Shown here: positions 1 through 5,643 of the stretch, piece after piece | How positions within the stretch are numbered: position 1 is the first letter of the stretch | Layout of the letters: every line of letters starts with the position of its first letter | From: an uncultured Chloroflexota bacterium | GTDB lineage: Bacteria; Chloroflexota; Anaerolineae; Aggregatilineales; Phototrophicaceae | Direction of reading: 5' to 3' | Assembly: GCA_903904765.1 (NCBI GenBank) | Contig: CAIVEA010000600.1 | Coordinates: 1 to 7,110, forward strand | DNA: 7,110 bases | Notes under the pieces: generated by a model | Told to the model about the DNA's origin: nothing | What the model saw: the letters and a program-made list of their open reading frames with translations, nothing else | The model's database searches: none | Translations under genes and position numbers: made by a program

Positions 1-164
1 GCTTCTTCGCGGGCTTCTTTGTCCATCTCCAGCGCGAAGCTGAAGATGAGGACGCTCAGGAAGGCGAACAGCGCCATCGAAGTCACCAGTTCGCGGCTGC
101 GGAGTTCGGCGCGCAGGTCTTTGCGGACGATGGTCAGGACGGTTTTGAGGAAAGGTGTTTTCAT
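1..164 (-). CDS. ccmB: CcmB, heme-exporter membrane subunit (N-terminal part only)
   Basis: First 54 codons of a protein that continues beyond the left edge of the window. The start codon ATG at 164-162 overlaps the ccmA stop as ATGA, so the two are almost certainly translationally coupled. A basic cytoplasmic leader (RKDLRAELRSRE, residues 14-25) is followed by a hydrophobic segment (about 29-45) and then acidic/basic residues. This N-terminal pattern, a K/R-D-L-R-x-E-x-R-x-R-E stretch before the first helix, is typical of CcmB. In known systems CcmB is the multi-spanning subunit that works with the CcmA ATPase and CcmC in loading heme onto CcmE during c-type cytochrome maturation at the cytoplasmic membrane. 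The call rests on this short N-terminus plus the adjacent ccmA; another ABC permease is possible but less likely. Confidence 0.77.
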   Translation of the reverse strand, partial: MKTPFLKTVLTIVRKDLRAELRSRELVTSMALFAFLSVLIFSFALEMDKEAREE

Positions 165-922
165 CGGGCGCTCGTCATCGAAGTGATTTCGGTATAAATC
201 GTGGACAGTTTCATCGGGTCGAGGTCAGTGGTCGGTTGATCGTAAGCGATTACCCCGCGAGATAGGATGGTGACGCGCTGCGCCAGCACCGCTGCACGCG
301 GCAGATCGTGGGTGGTCATGACAATAGTGCGCCCGCCGCTGTGGGCATCGCGCAACAGGCCGTCCAGTACCGCCGAGGCATCCTGATCGAGTCCGGTATA
401 CGGCTCATCCAGCAGCAGGATGTCCGGGTTGTGCAGCAGGGCGCGGGCGATGCTCAAACGTTGCAACATCCCGCGTGAGAAGGTGCGGACGAGATCATGC
501 GCCCGTTTGCCCAGCCCCACCTGACTCAGAATGTCGGGGATGCGTTTGGCGGCTTCGGCGGCGGGAATGTTGTACATGCGCGAGAAGTACGTCAGGTTTT
601 CGCGGGCGCTCAAGGTTTCGTACAGCAGCGACTTGTGGCTGACCAAGCCGATCTGTCCGCGCACCGCATGAGCTTCTTTAGGCAGTTCCCACCCGCCCAC
701 GCGCAGCGTTCCGGCGGTAGGGCGGCTGAGGCCGCACAACAGCCGCAGGAAGGTGCTTTTGCCTGCGCCATTCGGCCCCAGCAGGGCGACGAACTCGCCG
801 CGCTGCACGCTGAAATCCAGCTTACGCAGGACGGGCAACAAGTCATAGGCTTTGACCAGCGCCTGCGCTTCGATGAGTGCCGCAGACGGTGTAGTGCTAG
901 ATGAAGTGGTAGATATCGTCAT
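161..922 (-). CDS. ccmA: CcmA, ATP-binding subunit of the cytochrome c maturation ABC transporter
   Basis: ABC-type ATPase of 253 residues with every nucleotide-binding motif in order: Walker A GPNGAGKST (49-57), a Q-loop region reading SHKSLLYETL (95-104) in which His-Lys stands where many ABC proteins have Gln, signature FSRGMLQRL (148-156), Walker B ILLLDEP (168-174), D-loop GLDQ (177-180) and switch His 205 in TTHD. The FSRGM-type signature and the SHKxLLY Q-loop variant are characteristic of CcmA rather than of general exporters. CcmA hydrolyses ATP to release holo-CcmE (heme chaperone) from the CcmABCD complex. The gene begins 14 nt after the stop of the exported protein gene and its TGA overlaps the ccmB ATG, giving one operon. 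The leader to ATG 922 has only a weak AAAGA-like RBS. The first 15 residues are Ser/Thr-rich and poorly conserved in kind, so a slightly later start cannot be excluded. Confidence 0.88.
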   Translation of the reverse strand: MTISTTSSSTTPSAALIEAQALVKAYDLLPVLRKLDFSVQRGEFVALLGPNGAGKSTFLRLLCGLSRPTAGTLRVGGWELPKEAHAVRGQIGLVSHKSLLYETLSARENLTYFSRMYNIPAAEAAKRIPDILSQVGLGKRAHDLVRTFSRGMLQRLSIARALLHNPDILLLDEPYTGLDQDASAVLDGLLRDAHSGGRTIVMTTHDLPRAAVLAQRVTILSRGVIAYDQPTTDLDPMKLSTIYTEITSMTSAR

Positions 923-936
923 GCGTTCGCGTCTTT

Positions 937-1980
937 CTAGCTAGGCTTGGCGGGGCGGCGCTGCCCGCGCAGGAAGAAGAACGCCACAACCGCCGCGCCC
1001 AGCACCGCCAGCCCGACCACCACCAGCAGAATATCGCTGGAGGAAGCGGCAGCGGGGGCAGAGGCCGTCACAGGGGCGGTAGCGGCAGCACCACTCAGTT
1101 CGTAGCGCAGTGTTTCGCCAGCGGGCAACTTCAGTTCTCCGCCATACGCGGCGTAGGTGTTCGAGCCGAAGGTCTGGCTATCCTGTTTGGGGAACTGGCT
1201 GCTTTTCACCGTCAGCGTATCCGGCCAGATCAGCAACCGCGCCTGCCCGTCCAGCGGATAGGCGAAGGACTGCTCCAGCGGCGCGGGTTGTCCGTCGTAA
1301 GGCAGCAGGTAGACGATCACCATTTGATGATCGTCACCGGGGTAAACCGGGCTGGTATCCACCACGCTGTATTGCTCTTGCAGCGCCACATAGCGGTCAG
1401 GATTGTCGAAACTGACGATCTGCGAACCGGGGGGCAGCGTGACCGCCACCGATGCAAATTTGCCATTACCCAGATCGTTGCTGCTGGTGAACAGCCGATC
1501 CGAACTGTTGCGGAACTGGATGATCTGCCGCACTTCCAGCTTATCGCCCACCGCGCTGACCTGAATCACCGTCCCGGAGATCGAAATCACAGCGGGGTCT
1601 TCGGTCAGTTCGTAGAGTGTGATGGGCATATTGTAGCTATCCACCATCGCCTGCACTTCCACGAACGATGAGCTGAACACCTGATCGCGGTAGACTGCCG
1701 CCGCCACCATTTGATCGCCCGCCACGACGGGAACATCTTTGAATAGGAACTCACTTTCGGTAAGAACGGCCGCCAACTGCGCGACGGTGTTCCCTTCGCG
1801 GGTGATGACCAGCGACACGCGCAAATCGGCAGGGACGGTTCCAGTGGCTGTGCCGTTCGTGACCGCGCCTTTGATGCGAATGTTGAAGGTTTTTTCGGAC
1901 GGGGTGGACACCTGTGCGCTCACTGCCAACGGCAGCACCAGCAGCAGCACGAACAGCAGAAACAGGGGATGACGTTTCAT
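937..1980 (-). CDS. Exported, C-terminally membrane-anchored protein of unknown function, first gene of the ccmAB operon
   Basis: Protein of 347 residues with a clear Sec signal peptide (MKRH, hydrophobic core 6-20, likely cleavage after AVSA at 22), a long extracytoplasmic part, an Ala/Pro/Ser-rich linker (about 298-315), one transmembrane helix (about 316-337) and a short basic tail RGQRRPAKPS expected in the cytoplasm. The extracytoplasmic part looks all-beta and can be split into a first Ig/carboxypeptidase-regulatory-like unit (about 30-125, with a FLFKDVPVVAGD stretch) and a second larger beta unit (about 130-296, with RQIIQFRNSSDR and TLPPGSQIVSF). It contains no cysteine, hence no CxxCH heme site or thiol-disulfide motif. 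I recall similar unnamed proteins next to ccm genes in Chloroflexota, but from memory only. Its position, 14 nt before ccmA, suggests an extracytoplasmic role in cytochrome c maturation or heme delivery. This is inference; no enzymatic motif is visible. The RBS before ATG 1980 is weak (AGGG about 15 nt upstream). Confidence 0.82.
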   Translation of the reverse strand: MKRHPLFLLFVLLLVLPLAVSAQVSTPSEKTFNIRIKGAVTNGTATGTVPADLRVSLVITREGNTVAQLAAVLTESEFLFKDVPVVAGDQMVAAAVYRDQVFSSSFVEVQAMVDSYNMPITLYELTEDPAVISISGTVIQVSAVGDKLEVRQIIQFRNSSDRLFTSSNDLGNGKFASVAVTLPPGSQIVSFDNPDRYVALQEQYSVVDTSPVYPGDDHQMVIVYLLPYDGQPAPLEQSFAYPLDGQARLLIWPDTLTVKSSQFPKQDSQTFGSNTYAAYGGELKLPAGETLRYELSGAAATAPVTASAPAAASSSDILLVVVGLAVLGAAVVAFFFLRGQRRPAKPS

Positions 1981-2024
1981 GCGAATGGAAACCCTAGTTC
2001 TTTTCCGATGGAAGAAACTTTACA

Positions 2025-2055
2025 AGTGTACACTGAACTGGACACCCCATGCCAA
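2025..2055 (-). promoter_or_regulatory. Possible promoter of the exported protein-ccmA-ccmB operon with overlapping palindrome
   Basis: Reading leftwards, TTGGCA (2055-2050) lies 17 nt before TGTACA (2032-2027), a fair -35 and a poor -10 (3 of 6). The perfect 10-bp palindrome AGTGTACACT (2025-2034) covers that -10 and could be an operator. A 10-bp palindrome is expected by chance several times in 7 kb, so support is weak. Confidence 0.25.
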
Positions 2056-2091
2056 GTGCCCGATGTCATGAGAAATGCGTGAACGTTCGCC

Positions 2092-2118
2092 AGTCCTACG
2101 GCGGCGCAGGACTATAAT
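2092..2118 (+). promoter_or_regulatory. Promoter -10 of the SDR gene with adjoining dyad
   Basis: A perfect TATAAT stands at 2113-2118, 34 nt before the chosen SDR start, which would give an mRNA leader of roughly 28 nt. No good -35 sits at 16-18 nt; the best is TTCGCC at 2086-2091, 21 nt away. The inverted repeat AGTCCT (2092-2097) / AGGACT (2108-2113) occupies the space directly before the -10, where an activator or repressor could act. Confidence 0.45.
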
Positions 2119-2142
2119 CCGCCCGTTCAGGGACGAACGAGT

Positions 2143-2146
2143 GAGG
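2143..2146 (+). promoter_or_regulatory. Ribosome binding site setting the SDR start
   Basis: GAGG here is 6 nt from the ATG at 2153, the best spacing among the clustered candidate starts: the ATG at 2147 is directly adjacent to it (0 nt) and the ATG at 2162 is 15 nt away. Confidence 0.55.
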
Positions 2147-2152
2147 ATGAAT

Positions 2153-3007
2153 ATGACGACTATGCAGGGCAAAACCGTGCTGGTGACGGGCGCGACCAAC
2201 GGCATCGGCAAAGTGACGGCGATTGAACTGGCAAAAATGGGCGCTCAGGTGGTCATCATCGGGCGCAGCGCCTCCAAAGTGGAAGCCACGCTGACCGAGA
2301 TTAGCGCCAAAACCGGCGGGCGGGCGCAGGCTACCGCGCTGGTAGGCGACCTGTCGCTCATATCCGAAGTACGGCGACTGGCGGCGGAATTCCTTCAGAA
2401 GTACAACCGCCTCGATGTGCTGGTGAACAACGCGGGCGGCGTGTTCAGCGAGCGCAAAGTGACCGCCGAAGGGCTGGAGATGACGTTCGCGCTCAACCAC
2501 ATGAGCTATTTCCTGCTCACGGCGCTGCTGCTAGAGCGCCTGAAGGCCAGCGCCCCGGCACGCATCGTCAGTGTGTCGTCCGGCGCGCACACGATGGGCG
2601 CATTGAACTTCGACGATCTGCAAAACACCACAAGCTACGGCATGGGCGGCTTCCGCGCTTATAGCCAGTCCAAAATGATGAACATCCTGTTCACCTACGC
2701 GCTGGCGCGGCGGCTGAAGGGGACGAACGTCACCGCCAACACGCTGCATCCGGGCGCGGTGGCGACAGGCTTCGGCCTGAACAATAACAGCCTACTGATG
2801 CGCCTGTCCGCGCTGGCACGTCCGTTCATGCTCACGCCGGAAAAAGGCGCGGCGACCATGATCTACCTCGCCTCCTCGCCAGAGGTGGAAGGTGTGAGTG
2901 GGGAGTATTTTGATCGGCGCAAGTCGGTTAAGAGTGCCGCCTATGCCTATGATGAAGCGGCGCAGGAACGGCTGTGGCAGGTGAGCGAACAGATCGCGGG
3001 GCGGTAG
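2153..3007 (+). CDS. Short-chain dehydrogenase/reductase (SDR), retinol-dehydrogenase-like
   Basis: Soluble NAD(P)-dependent oxidoreductase of 284 residues with a full classical SDR set: cofactor-binding TGATNGIG (12-19), Arg38 after the second beta strand (in GRS, suggesting NADP(H)), NNAG (92-95), Asn115, catalytic Ser143 (VSSGAH), Tyr170 and Lys174 (YSQSK), and HPGAVAT (199-205), which contacts the cofactor. The FDDLQ segment after the catalytic Ser and the long C-terminal region resemble the RDH11-14/WWOX-like branch of bacterial SDRs, whose bacterial members have mostly unknown substrates (alcohols, aldehydes or ketones). The reading frame is open back to 2075, but the upstream part is Arg-rich, spans the TATAAT at 2113 and has no good RBS, so the start at 2153 after GAGG is preferred. 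It is monocistronic and convergent with the VOC gene. Family call is very safe; substrate cannot be predicted. Confidence 0.93.
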   Translation: MTTMQGKTVLVTGATNGIGKVTAIELAKMGAQVVIIGRSASKVEATLTEISAKTGGRAQATALVGDLSLISEVRRLAAEFLQKYNRLDVLVNNAGGVFSERKVTAEGLEMTFALNHMSYFLLTALLLERLKASAPARIVSVSSGAHTMGALNFDDLQNTTSYGMGGFRAYSQSKMMNILFTYALARRLKGTNVTANTLHPGAVATGFGLNNNSLLMRLSALARPFMLTPEKGAATMIYLASSPEVEGVSGEYFDRRKSVKSAAYAYDEAAQERLWQVSEQIAGR

Positions 3008-3014
3008 CAGCGGG

Positions 3015-3057
3015 AAATAAAAAGGAGGGGCAAGTCGTCGCCGGACAATGCCCCTCC
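3015..3057 (-). terminator. Intrinsic terminator of the VOC gene
   Basis: Perfect 9-bp stem GGAGGGGCA (3024-3032) / TGCCCCTCC (3049-3057) with a 16-nt loop that can itself pair partly. On the minus strand the stem is followed directly by a T-rich run (TTTTTATTT, complement of 3015-3023). It lies 20 nt after the VOC stop codon. The plus-strand side lacks a T run, so efficient termination of the convergent SDR transcript is less certain. Confidence 0.85.
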
Positions 3058-3076
3058 GTCAAGTGATTCGTGCCAA

Positions 3077-3481
3077 TTACCCCATCGGCAGCGGGTGGAA
3101 GATTTCGATCAGGTTACCGTCCGGGTCGCGGAAATGGGCGGTACGCATCCCCCATTCAGCCCGATCCGTCGGCTGCGAAACGAACATCACCCCTTTGGCG
3201 CTGAGCGCCTTCACCGCCTCGTCCAGATTGTCCACCTCGAACACCACCAGCGCGGTATCCTGTGCGTTAGCCTTTGCGGGGGCGGCCTGATTACCAACCA
3301 CTTCCGCCATCAATTCCCGTTTGAACAGCGCCAGCGTTTGATTTTCAGCCAGCTTAAAATCCGCATAGACTTCTTCGGGGCTGCCATAGCCTAACGGCAA
3401 ACCGAGTACATCCTTATAGAAGCGAAAACAAGCCGGGAAATCATGAACCAGAAGGCGGTACTGGCTGATGCGTGGCTGCAT
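3077..3481 (-). CDS. VOC-superfamily protein (glyoxalase/bleomycin resistance/dioxygenase fold)
   Basis: Small cytoplasmic protein of 134 residues, the usual single-chain VOC length with two beta-alpha-beta-beta-beta units. The N-terminal module has SQYRLLVHDFPACFRFYKD (6-24, strand plus FY-K-D-L-G-L helix), and the second module ends in the hallmark FRDPDGNLIEIF (117-128), with Glu126 at the usual metal-ligand site. The first-strand ligand position is not an obvious His, so whether it binds metal is open. Family members include glyoxalase I, ring-cleavage dioxygenases, fosfomycin-modifying enzymes and antibiotic-binding proteins; nothing here decides among them. The start is supported by AAGGGG 7 nt before ATG 3481 and by a near-consensus promoter. 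It forms its own transcription unit, bounded by a terminator on each side. Confidence 0.9.
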   Translation of the reverse strand: MQPRISQYRLLVHDFPACFRFYKDVLGLPLGYGSPEEVYADFKLAENQTLALFKRELMAEVVGNQAAPAKANAQDTALVVFEVDNLDEAVKALSAKGVMFVSQPTDRAEWGMRTAHFRDPDGNLIEIFHPLPMG

Positions 3482-3516
3482 ATTCCATCCCCTTATTACG
3501 CTGTACGCTACGAGAA

Positions 3517-3545
3517 ACTATAGAACAAATTTTCTTATCTGTCAA
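3517..3545 (-). promoter_or_regulatory. Near-consensus sigma-70-type promoter of the VOC gene
   Basis: Reading leftwards: TTGACA (3545-3540, perfect -35), exactly 17 nt of AT-rich spacer, then TATAGT (3522-3517, 5 of 6 for -10). Predicted transcription begins near 3510, leaving about 28 nt of leader that contains the RBS. This is the best promoter in the window and implies strong, probably constitutive transcription. Confidence 0.85.
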
Positions 3546-3566
3546 CCTGTGTTATCCAGCAGGAAT

Positions 3567-3594
3567 CAAAAGGGGCATGGTCGCTCCATGCCCC
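3567..3594 (-). terminator. Intrinsic terminator of the SPFH gene
   Basis: Perfect 9-bp inverted repeat GGGGCATGG (3572-3580) / CCATGCCCC (3586-3594) with a 5-nt loop; on the minus strand it is followed by TTTTGATT. It stands 20 nt after the SPFH stop and just upstream of the VOC promoter, so it separates the two units. Confidence 0.85.
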
Positions 3595-3614
3595 GATGCT
3601 GCGCGATTGTGCGC

Positions 3615-4679
3615 TTAGTTGCCCGGCGCGGGTGTCGGCACGGTCGGCGCGACGAAATCGGCGTTCGGCGTGGCGAGGCTGTTGAAGTCGAACAGGAACG
3701 GACTGTTGGACGGAACGAGCGCGACGTTGATATTGTCGCTCAGGTTCTGCACGTACAGGTACTGGATCAGGCTGGGGTTGGCAGCGATCTGTTCGCTCAC
3801 CAGCCGCAGAGCTTCGGCTTCGGCCTGCGCCCGCAGGATGATGGACTGCGATTCACCTTCGGCACGCTGGATGGCGGCATCACGTTCACCGGCGGCCTGT
3901 GCGCGCAGTTGGTCGGCTTCGTTCTCGCGCTGACGCACCTGCAACTGAGCGCGTTGCGCGTCCTGATCGGCGATCTGCTTATCTTCGATGGCCTGCCGGA
4001 ACTGTTCCGAGAAACTAATGTCGCGCACCAACAGATCAGTCAGCACGAGACCTTCCTGTGTGAAGCGTTCGCTGATCTTATCCTGCATAGTGGTTTCCAT
4101 CTCGGTACGCAGCGTGCCGTAGATGTCCTCGGCACGGTAGGCCGAAACCACATCACGCACGAAACCGCGCACGGTGGGGCGCACGAAATTATCCTGATAG
4201 CCGGTCTGCCAGCGGGTGTGAACGGTATTCACCAGCGCCGGATCAACCGCGTAAATCACACTGATGTCCAGCGAGACTTCCTGCCCATCCACAGTACGGG
4301 CGGCTACCGCGTCATTCCCGCGCACCGCACCCTCGGTGTCCTTGCCGGACATGGTATAGGTCTGCTGCGTGGTCGGGTACAGGTAATACTGCTGCACCAC
4401 CGGAATCACGATAGACGTACCGGCCTTGCGCGGCGGGTTTTCCAGATTACCGGTGAGCGTGTTGACCACCACCGCCACCTGCGTTGGCTCCACGATCAGG
4501 ATGCCCTGACTCATGACATTGAACAACAACCCCACCACGAGGCCGATGATGCCCAGCAGCACGCCGCCGCGCATCGGGCGACCCTGCGAGGCGTTGATGA
4601 CCGCCAACGCCGCACCGCCCAGAAACATCAGAAAACCGACAATGGAAAGTGTTCCCAGAATCGAACTCACACCACTCAT
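3615..4679 (-). CDS. SPFH/prohibitin-family membrane protein
   Basis: Protein of 354 residues. Two hydrophobic segments at the N-terminus (about 6-28 and 38-56) are joined by a short polar loop with Arg34 and Arg37. Then comes the SPFH domain (about 58-230: GILIVEPTQVAVVVN, NPPRKAGTSIVIPVVQQYYLYP split over two strands, DGQEVSLDISVIYAVDP, and the VRDISFSEQFRQAIEDKQ end typical of prohibitins), an Ala/Glu/Gln/Arg-rich coiled coil (about 230-300) and a Pro-rich tail (about 336-354). SPFH proteins assemble into large membrane-bound ring or cage structures linked to membrane microdomains and to control of membrane proteases such as FtsH. Many prohibitins have one N-terminal anchor; two helices here would change the topology or form a hairpin. 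Start: strong AAGGAGG (4695-4689) 9 nt before ATG 4679. It is monocistronic, with a terminator after it and no protease gene beside it. Confidence 0.93.
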   Translation of the reverse strand: MSGVSSILGTLSIVGFLMFLGGAALAVINASQGRPMRGGVLLGIIGLVVGLLFNVMSQGILIVEPTQVAVVVNTLTGNLENPPRKAGTSIVIPVVQQYYLYPTTQQTYTMSGKDTEGAVRGNDAVAARTVDGQEVSLDISVIYAVDPALVNTVHTRWQTGYQDNFVRPTVRGFVRDVVSAYRAEDIYGTLRTEMETTMQDKISERFTQEGLVLTDLLVRDISFSEQFRQAIEDKQIADQDAQRAQLQVRQRENEADQLRAQAAGERDAAIQRAEGESQSIILRAQAEAEALRLVSEQIAANPSLIQYLYVQNLSDNINVALVPSNSPFLFDFNSLATPNADFVAPTVPTPAPGN

Positions 4680-4857
4680 AATGGACTGCCTCCTTCAAGA
4701 GACGCTAGACCGTCGCTGAATATTGCTACACGGGATTGGCACAAACGAGATCGGAGTATATACCCGTTTCTCTATTCCCCCCATTTACTCTCATTCATTA
4801 CTCTACACCTCTAATGCTAAGACACTGTGAAAGGCTACCCCCCACAAATCAGGGGAA
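4680..4857. other. Divergent intergenic region between the SPFH and Lgt-like genes
   Basis: About 180 nt without a credible gene. The half next to 4679 carries the SPFH RBS at 4689-4695. The middle (about 4760-4815) is pyrimidine-rich on the plus strand. No convincing -35/-10 pair for the SPFH gene was found; TATACT reading leftwards near 4757-4762 is the best -10 but has no matching -35. Confidence 0.5.
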
Positions 4858-4865
4858 TTGCAGTA

Positions 4866-4874
4866 TGCTACAAT
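4866..4874 (+). promoter_or_regulatory. Extended -10 promoter of the Lgt-like/MOSC operon, suggesting a leaderless start
   Basis: TGCTACAAT matches an extended -10 (TGn followed by TACAAT, 5 of 6). Transcription would begin at about 4881-4882, at or next to the first ATG of the gene. No purine-rich RBS precedes the ATGs at 4882 and 4885, which fits leaderless translation. No clear -35 is seen. Confidence 0.5.
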
Positions 4875-4881
4875 CATCCTC

Positions 4882-5643
4882 ATGATGATTCCTGCTCTAT
4901 ATACGAGTCTCGGCCTGTGGACGGTGCAAACCTACACGCTGATCGTGGGCGTGGCGATTGTGGCGGCGACGGCGCGAACGTTGTGGATGCAACCGCCCCC
5001 CGAACGACGAGCGTGGGCGGATGTGCTGCTCGGCGGGCTGCTCGGCGGCCTGCTCGGAGCGCGGCTGCTGCATGTGCTGCTCAACGCCGACTATTTTGCT
5101 GACCATACGCAGGAGGCGCTGCAACTGGCGGCGGGTGGCCTGAACTGGCACGGGGCGGTGGTGGGTGGGCTGCTCGGCATCGGCGGGGTGGCGCGGTTGC
5201 GCGTCCCGCAGCGCGATCTGCGCCCGCTGTTTCATGCGCTGGCGTGGGCGCTGCCGCTGCTCACGCTCGGCGGCTGGTATGGTTGCCTGTCGGCGGGCTG
5301 CGGCACGGGCTACGAAGTGGACACGCTGGCATATTATCCGGCGTGGATGGCGATAGAATATGCCGATGTGTACGGGATGATCGCGCCGCGCTTGTTCACT
5401 CCAGCGTTCGGAATGGCGTTAGGGTTGGTCGCGCTGCTGTGGGTCGCACTGCTGCGCCGTCACCCGCAGCGGTTCGCGCTCACGCTGGCGCTCATCGGCG
5501 CGGGCATGTTCGGGATTGGCATTTTTCGCGCTGACCGTGTGCCGTTGTGGTTCGGCCTCCGCGCCGATCAGGTCTTGGATGCGCTCACGGTAGCGTTGAG
5601 TCTGACATGGGCAGTCCACCACGCGAAAGGGAAACGGGTATGA
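4882..5643 (+). CDS. Lgt-like (prolipoprotein diacylglyceryl transferase family) integral membrane protein
   Basis: Hydrophobic protein of 253 residues with about seven predicted membrane segments, the size and topology of Lgt, which transfers diacylglycerol from phosphatidylglycerol to the lipobox Cys of prolipoproteins. Family landmarks in order: GARLLHVLLNADYF (59-72, like the GxRxxYVL segment of Lgt), NWHGAVVGG (88-96, HG motif with His90), a Gly/Cys-rich loop GWYGCLSAGCGTG (131-143) at the place of the Lgt signature GR-x-x-N-x-x-x-G, and FRADRVPLWFGLRADQVLD (215-233), matching the C-terminal Lgt helix entry. Trp132 stands where Lgt has an essential Arg, and the Asn/Glu of the signature are replaced, so true transferase activity is uncertain. 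Its stop overlaps the MOSC start (ATGA). The start is ambiguous among TTG 4858, ATG 4882 and ATG 4885; 4882 is chosen because the -10 sits just upstream. Confidence 0.8.
   Translation: MMIPALYTSLGLWTVQTYTLIVGVAIVAATARTLWMQPPPERRAWADVLLGGLLGGLLGARLLHVLLNADYFADHTQEALQLAAGGLNWHGAVVGGLLGIGGVARLRVPQRDLRPLFHALAWALPLLTLGGWYGCLSAGCGTGYEVDTLAYYPAWMAIEYADVYGMIAPRLFTPAFGMALGLVALLWVALLRRHPQRFALTLALIGAGMFGIGIFRADRVPLWFGLRADQVLDALTVALSLTWAVHHAKGKRV

Noticed and set aside
2075..2152. Upstream extension of the SDR gene by 26 codons
   Set aside because: Arg-rich, outside the SDR domain, contains the TATAAT promoter and lacks an RBS; the Rossmann fold begins right after the 2153 start.
2020..2211. 63-codon minus-strand frame over the intergenic region
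   Set aside because: Overlaps the SDR start and both promoters, has no RBS and no recognisable features.
3468..4814. 448-codon open frame on the plus strand
   Set aside because: It lies antisense to the SPFH gene, has His/Arg-rich composition without any domain, spans the VOC promoter and SPFH terminator, and has no RBS. It is a shadow of biased codon use.
4837..4854. C-run/G-run inverted repeat before the Lgt-like promoter as a terminator
   Set aside because: Only a 4-bp stem with no T run on either strand.
4858..4881. TTG start for the Lgt-like gene
   Set aside because: An AGGGG lies only 2-3 nt before it, too close for an RBS, and the extended -10 element overlaps this stretch. Not fully excluded.
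5547..5639. Upstream extension of the MOSC gene
   Set aside because: Lies wholly inside the Lgt-like gene; ATG 5640 has a good RBS and the ATGA coupling, and the MOSC barrel begins directly after it.
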